Source: Oscheius dolichura
Lineage: Eukaryota > Nematoda > Chromadorea > Rhabditida > Rhabditidae
Length of the DNA: 64,000 nt
Reading direction: 5' to 3'
Assembly (NCBI GenBank): GCA_932521035.1
Contig: OW051492.1
Coordinates: forward strand, 2,604,001-2,668,000
Made by a program: the position numbers and the translations under genes. Numbering within the stretch: position 1 is the stretch's first letter; each line of letters opens with the position of its first letter. This document shows, piece after piece, positions 59,201-64,000 of this stretch. The notes below the pieces were generated by a model. The model worked only from the letters and a program-made list of their open reading frames with translations, did not search any database and was not told the DNA's origin.

Positions 59201-61609
59201 TCCACATTTGAGAATAGGTGTGAAGGGTTATGAACGCGTCGACTTTTCCTCTCAACTCCGGGGAGAACATCATATCTCGGACGGCTCTGAATAGAGGAGC
59301 AACTAGGGAGAGGAGAAAGGGACAGTACTTGGATTCAGCCTCACTCCAGGCAGAGGACCCCTGGTAGATTTCACTGCATCGATCGGCACTTGATCCGATC
59401 TCTGAAATCTTCACGGTATACTGTATCTTATTGTGAAATTGAAGGTTACTGTAGCTAAATTAACGCGCCATTTTTAAATCTTTGCCTGTTGACTGGGAAG
59501 TTCAAAGGTATCTTTTTCTCATAGTTACAGTATACCAGGGTCTCTTACGGAATAGCGGCTAGAATTCTGTATCGACACAAACTTCCTGGTAACTACCCAT
59601 TTTATCCCATCAATTTGAGTAGCCTACCTCCCCAGAACCAGTCAAAGTTCCGGTTCAAATCGACTCCACCACAGCACCGATCCCGGAACCAGCGATCCTT
59701 CTTGCAGACCATATTTGAGCGGTTCTTTCTCCACAGACGGATCTATAGAGAGAAATACACGAACAATTCCAATTGATGGTCAAGTTCCTGCACCCATAAA
59801 CTCTCGGCAGGAAGAAGAACTAAGTTTTGATTATCAAGAGGTCCCCCTGTCGAGACTATACGGGTGCAGGCGCCTCAGAAGCCCAGTTTCCTTACTGTAA
59901 AACCCTTACCATGGGAGAGACTCCCGTCCTTGAGAATTCGTAACCATCAGGATTCATCACTGGGGTAATATAAAAGTGTAGATTGTCCATAGCCTCCCGG
60001 ACGAAGGAATCGCTATTGTAGTCGGCAATTAGCTATAAAATAACCAAATTAATTGTTTATTTAAAAAAAAGGAGACATACCCTCTCGATGAAATAACAAG
60101 TAGTGTGGACGGCTGCCCATTCCCTGGCATGGATGCCGCCGTCTATCCAAATTACTCTCTTCTGCGTACTGTGGATGTTGGTTCCCAGCTGAAAGGAGAG
60201 GATAAAGTCTTTTTTACTCAAAGAATCCCGTACCTTGAGAGTCTTAATAGGCCGTCCCTCCACCGTCTCCCCAATGGTAATAACCTTCGCCATGTCCGGG
60301 TAGAGTCTCTCGATTTCATGCATCCAGTCCATAATCACCTGATACGAATGGTAGTCCCCAAAATCGAACTGAAAATTCCTTTCCAACATAAAAAAAATGG
60401 TAAAACAGGCTCACCCTGGCTTTATTCCCGCCTTCATCCTTGTACCGTTTCCTAAAATCTTGTAAAATTTCCAGGAAATGGGACGACTTCGATGATTTTC
60501 CCTTTTGTTCCCGCTCGATGATTAGCCTGAAAGGTGGCAAAGAAAGTCTGATAAAAATAAGAGAAGAAACGTACTTTTGAACGTCAGGAACAGAGACAAA
60601 GTGGTGGATTCCATGTAGAGATAACTGTTCCTCCAGCCAGGGCAGTCTACTCTCCCGGACCATGACATCCGCCAGATGGCCGACGGCGTGGGGCGTCAGC
60701 CAGAAGTCTAACTGAAAATATTGGCGACTATCAAATGCTATTCGCTCAGCGGGGCCTATATGTAATGGGGTTATGGGGTTATCAATAGAACAGTCATGAT
60801 GCTTCATATTCTGGCTTCTAGACCAAATAGACCTTTCAAAATAAGCGGGAATATTTCTATTTTTGAAAGCTGCCCGAAGGGATAGGTTCGGTTCTCGATA
60901 GGCATCCGTAAAGTTTCGGCAGGAGAAATACACAAAGGCGTCACAATTTTGTAACTGTACCGAATAAAGGCTGCCGAGACTTTACGGGTACGGGGATCGG
61001 ATTATCGAGGACCGAGAAGAGGAATACGGTATAGCCCATTTCCAACGGATATTTCCCGACTCTTTGAGACTTTTGCGCACAGACCTTTAATTTATTCTCT
61101 TGTTGATTTAAGATTACTGTAACCGTATATACAACTTTATACTACCTTATGTTCTTGACACGAAAGTTCAAATGGGTCCCTTTTGCCGCGGAACTGACCC
61201 TTTTGAACTGGTCAGTGGGAAAAGTGCACGCATCTCGACCTCTCTTCTTTACACTCTCGGCCGCTAAAAGAGCAATAGAGAGACCATTTTTCATTATGGA
61301 CCTCAAGACCGATTTAAACCGACTAATTTTATTGTCACAGATTAATTTTTCAAAAAAAAAACTTCCCGGGAAGAAGAAAGACTCACATCGTAGTTGTGCA
61401 TATTGTCATGGAGGTCGCGGACAAATTCCAGCTGGTCCGTTGTATTGGGAGAGGCTCTGACCACTACGAAGGTTCTAAAATTGAATTATACAGTAATTTC
61501 TGGTAGAAAAGGAAACAGACTCATCGTCATCTCCATCCCGGATAGAGGCCGCCGAAAAGGGAAGAAGACAAGGCAACAGGAGGAGCAACACCCATATCCG
61601 CGTTTTCAT
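56258..61609 (-). CDS. Secreted M14 carboxypeptidase with Thr-rich linker and ShK domain
   Basis: The ATG at 61609 opens a signal peptide (TRIWVLLLLLPCLLPFSAA). The propeptide follows (FVVVRASPNTTDQLEFVRDL; DFWLTPHAVG). The catalytic domain has FDFGDYHSYQVIMDWMHEIE, the zinc site GGIHAREWAAVH (exon 60188-60081), MNPDGYEFSRT, GGVDLNRNFDWFWG, the third zinc ligand in FITLHTYSQMWIHPF, and the catalytic Glu in FVYLLELRPGEE. It closes with SRQLMPTAKETWAG. A single long exon (to about 57230) adds about 300 residues rich in Glu, Thr and Ala with a (T/A)n tract (57450-57540). The last exon (56413-56258) is a six-Cys ShK domain ending CARSCRYCA. C. elegans SURO-1 has a carboxypeptidase-ShK layout and acts in cuticle collagen organisation, so a cuticle role is likely. 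Confidence 0.88.
58615..58810 (-). repeat. 195-bp dispersed repeat, copy 2 (inverted)
   Basis: It reads as the reverse complement of copy 1, beginning GCGCGCTGCACCCGTAAAGT and ending in GATTGCAATCGAAAAGTGG-like sequence. It lies in an intron of the carboxypeptidase gene. Confidence 0.85.
59791..59866. repeat. Foldback hairpin element, copy 5
   Basis: Left arm CACCCATAAACTCTCGGCAG, right arm CTGTCGAGACTATACGGGTG, flanked by CCTG/CAGG, with several mismatches. It lies in a carboxypeptidase intron. Confidence 0.8.
60903..60990. repeat. Foldback hairpin element, copy 6
   Basis: Left arm ATCCGTAAAGTTTCGGCAG, right arm CTGCCGAGACTTTACGGGTA. Weak complementarity continues outward (GGTTCTCGATA against TATCGAGGACC). 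It lies in the long carboxypeptidase intron between the first propeptide exons. Confidence 0.8.
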
Positions 61610-64000
61610 CCTAAAAGCAAAATTCTTGGTACATTTTAAAGAGGAAAGGGAGGATTAAATGGTGGAGAACATTGTAATCATGGAGGAAAGGGAAGAAAAT
61701 TGGAAAGGAGGGGGACAGGGGGCAGGGGGCAGGGGCAAGAGGCTCTTCTGGGGGACCTAGGGCTCTTTTCTGGCTACTTTTGGACCTATTATTCTATCAG
61801 AAACAGTGTCTATTGGACCACTGAGCCCTTCTTCTCTTTAAAAATCACCTCTAGGGGTCAGCGCCCCTCAAAGTTGACCAACCAGCCAGCCGCCGCCGAC
61901 CAACCCGAAGTAGCCCCCTGGTCGAGTGGCCACCTAGTGAAAGGATGGCAGGTGGCTAGCTGGGGGTAGTTGGCAGCTTGTGGAAGAGAGAGAGAGAGCC
62001 CAGTGGCTGGTGGCCGGGCAGAGGAGGGGACCGGCTGTCAGGCCACGCGCAGGGGACAAGATGGTGGCGCAATCGCAGGTAGGGGAGAAAGCAGCACGAT
62101 GAGAGGAGAGACTCCACTAATCGGACATTTGCGACCGATGGCAAGGGGGCAGAGACAGGAAAAAAAAAGAAGAAGAAGCAAAACTAATCAACACACGCAC
62201 GGCGCCGTTCGTCTACGCCGCCGCGGCTAATTTTACATCAGGTGAGATGTTCGAATACGAAGAGAAGAAGTGAAAAAAATGGACAAGGGGATCATCTTCA
62301 AGGGGGGAAATTACACAGAGGCTCCTCTAAGAATATCCAAAGATTCGGGTCTATTTGAAGATTTGGGGGTGGGTGACACTGGCTCTTCTTTCCCTCCCCC
62401 AACGACCCTAATCTTCGAACTCTCCCCTCGACCAGCTGTCTTTGTTCTTCAATCCTCTAACTTTTGGGACTTTTCCAGCTGACCATGTGGCCTCTAACTC
62501 TTTTTTTCTCTGCCTCGTTTGCAACGGAATCGAACTCCACTCGCTCGTCCGAGTTTAGCCTCGGATAAGGAGAAAAGGGCGATGACTAAAAGAAGCTCCA
62601 AGACAAGCTGCCGGAGGATCAAGATTCACCAAATCTGCCAGAATGACCAGAGTCTTTTCCGCTTTCGATCATATTATTATCGCCTGCTCAAAAATAGCAA
62701 GAATTCCAAAAATTGTCTCTAACCACTACAAAGCAGGGCCGGAGGAGATAGTCACCTCAGAGGTTTAGTTCCCAAGAACTAGACATCGCTGAATTGGCGT
62801 CAAGGCACGGCATAGCACCGAGCTGCCGAGATTTTACGGGTACAGCGCGCGCGGGATCTCTTCGCTCCTGAAGTAAACTAATCTGTTCCTGGGCTCCGGA
62901 AGGTGGTCAAGAATGGTCGTTACCCCGTATCAGTTCGTGTTTTTTCGGTTCCCCCCGTTGTTCAGTGGTAATCGGAAGAGAGTGAGAGCGGGAGAAAGAG
63001 AAGAAGAAGAAGGAAAAAAATGAACCGTGGTGAATTCTTGACATTCTCTCTCCGTTTAAACCGACTCATACTCTGTCTCGCCTTCTCTTCTGTGACAAAG
63101 AAAAACGTCACGAGTAGTCACCCAGCATGACCAAAAGAAACCGCGCCTTCCCTTCCCATAGAAAAAAGAACTGGCGCTTCTTCTGTCCAGTTCAAATCCA
63201 CCGCCAGCATCTCCCCCTGGCAATCTTCTTCCCCGTTTTTTTCTTTCTCCTTCAACTAGACTTTGTGTATAATTGGAAAAGAGTTTAAACTGAACAAATC
63301 CAAAGGAAAAAGCCACGCGGAAATGGGAATTTGTTACAGCGAAGGGGAACTTCCTAGAGGGACCGAAAAAAGGAAGAAATAGACCAGATCACGGTCACCC
63401 CCTACCCTGATCAGAGATCTCCGTCTACGGCTTAAAATAGAAAAGAGGAGAAGTGACATAAAAGCCGCGGTTCATCGAAACCAACCAACCATCTGACAAT
63501 AGACAGTTAAGACGGGGAAAGGGCATGCGCCTATTTGTCTACTGAAGTTAAAAAAGTGCCGGGGGAAGGGGGAGAACCACGAGAACCGTTTCAAATGGAT
63601 GATTGATAGACCGAGTTCCGGGGTTACCCGGGGTTAAACGGCAAGTTTATTTAATGGCGGCCAGAGAACTGGGGAGTTTTTTTTGTAGCTGTATGGGTCT
63701 TGAAGAGATTGTAAACCTCCAAAGAGGCACGGGTTTAAAACAACGAACAAGAGATTAAAGAAGTACTGTACAGATTCCGAAACGATGCCCCAGGCTTTAT
63801 AAAATGCACAGGTGTCTAGAGAGGTACGGGTCCTGAAGCGATGGCACACTGCCCACTTCCTCATACAGTCAATAAATTCACTTCGGGACCATTTTTAAAC
63901 CATCAAGAGCCTCCAGAATCCCCTGAAGGAAGAAATAGGCGCCCTTTCGTCTTGGAGCGATTTTAAGGGTCCTGAAGCGATTTCACTGGTTTAAAATAAC
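61610..64000. other. Intergenic region without recognised genes
   Basis: Purine-rich sequence (many GGGGG and GAGA runs) upstream of the carboxypeptidase gene. It contains the 195-bp repeat copy 3. Three diverged copies of a GGGTCCTGAAGCGAT word lie near 63694, 63828 and 63967. Open frames here have skewed composition and no protein-like motifs. Confidence 0.45.
62655..62850 (+). repeat. 195-bp dispersed repeat, copy 3
   Basis: Same orientation as copy 1: TTTTCCGCTTTCGATCATAT through TCTAACCACTACAAAGCAGG to the half-hairpin GCTGCCGAGATTTTACGGGT and GCGCGCGCG. Confidence 0.85.

Noticed and set aside
61700-62230. Open frames upstream of the carboxypeptidase gene
   Set aside because: The composition is purine-rich and repetitive, overlapping frames are open on both strands and no splice chain links to a known motif.

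Overview
The window is a stretch of nematode nuclear genome. It carries two cuticle collagen loci, a serpentine (Srv-like) chemoreceptor, a worm-type TTBK-like casein kinase and a secreted carboxypeptidase with a C-terminal ShK domain. Introns are very short, mostly 33-60 nt. Several start codons sit directly behind a pyrimidine-rich 3' splice site, as expected for spliced-leader trans-splicing. The species cannot be named from this sequence.

Left part (1-4.9 kb): the tail of one gene, an unidentified multi-exon gene (254-1546), then a repeat-rich gap with two small foldback elements, a LINE reverse-transcriptase remnant and a cuticle collagen whose motifs lie in three different frames. From 4.9 to 11.7 kb: a small secreted protein (-), an RRM+Tudor protein (+) and a MARVEL-domain membrane protein (-).

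Central part (11.7-45.3 kb) is a dense housekeeping block, mostly on +. It holds alanyl-tRNA synthetase with a casein-kinase-like gene nested antisense in one intron, GBA2-type glucosylceramidase, then closely spaced BOLA3, JAGN1, PSMB5, NDOR1 and MCM10 (a candidate operon). A ZIP zinc transporter follows, then the giant lipid-transfer protein BLTP2 with PPP1R11 nested antisense in one intron, then POLR1C. A small secreted Gly/Pro-rich protein and ENY2 lie on -.

Right part (45.9-64 kb) is more GC-rich, repeat-rich and cuticle/secretion oriented, with all recognised genes on -. They are an Srv-like receptor, a TKL-type protein kinase with a long unrecognised C-terminal region, a cuticle collagen, an acidic unknown protein, and a secreted M14 carboxypeptidase with a Thr/Ala-rich linker and ShK domain. 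Several families of non-autonomous elements lie in introns and gaps: (i) 69-88 nt hairpins with arms like CACCCGTAAAATCTCGGCAG (six full copies, three half copies); (ii) a ~195-bp repeat that ends in the half-hairpin (three copies); (iii) TA-flanked MITEs that start TCTGTCAAGAAAAAAGACGA (three copies); (iv) a 417-bp hAT-like MITE with an 8-bp target duplication; (v) a 270-bp foldback in a kinase intron. Multi-exon coordinates below are CDS spans, including introns. Splice sites were assigned by eye from frame continuity.
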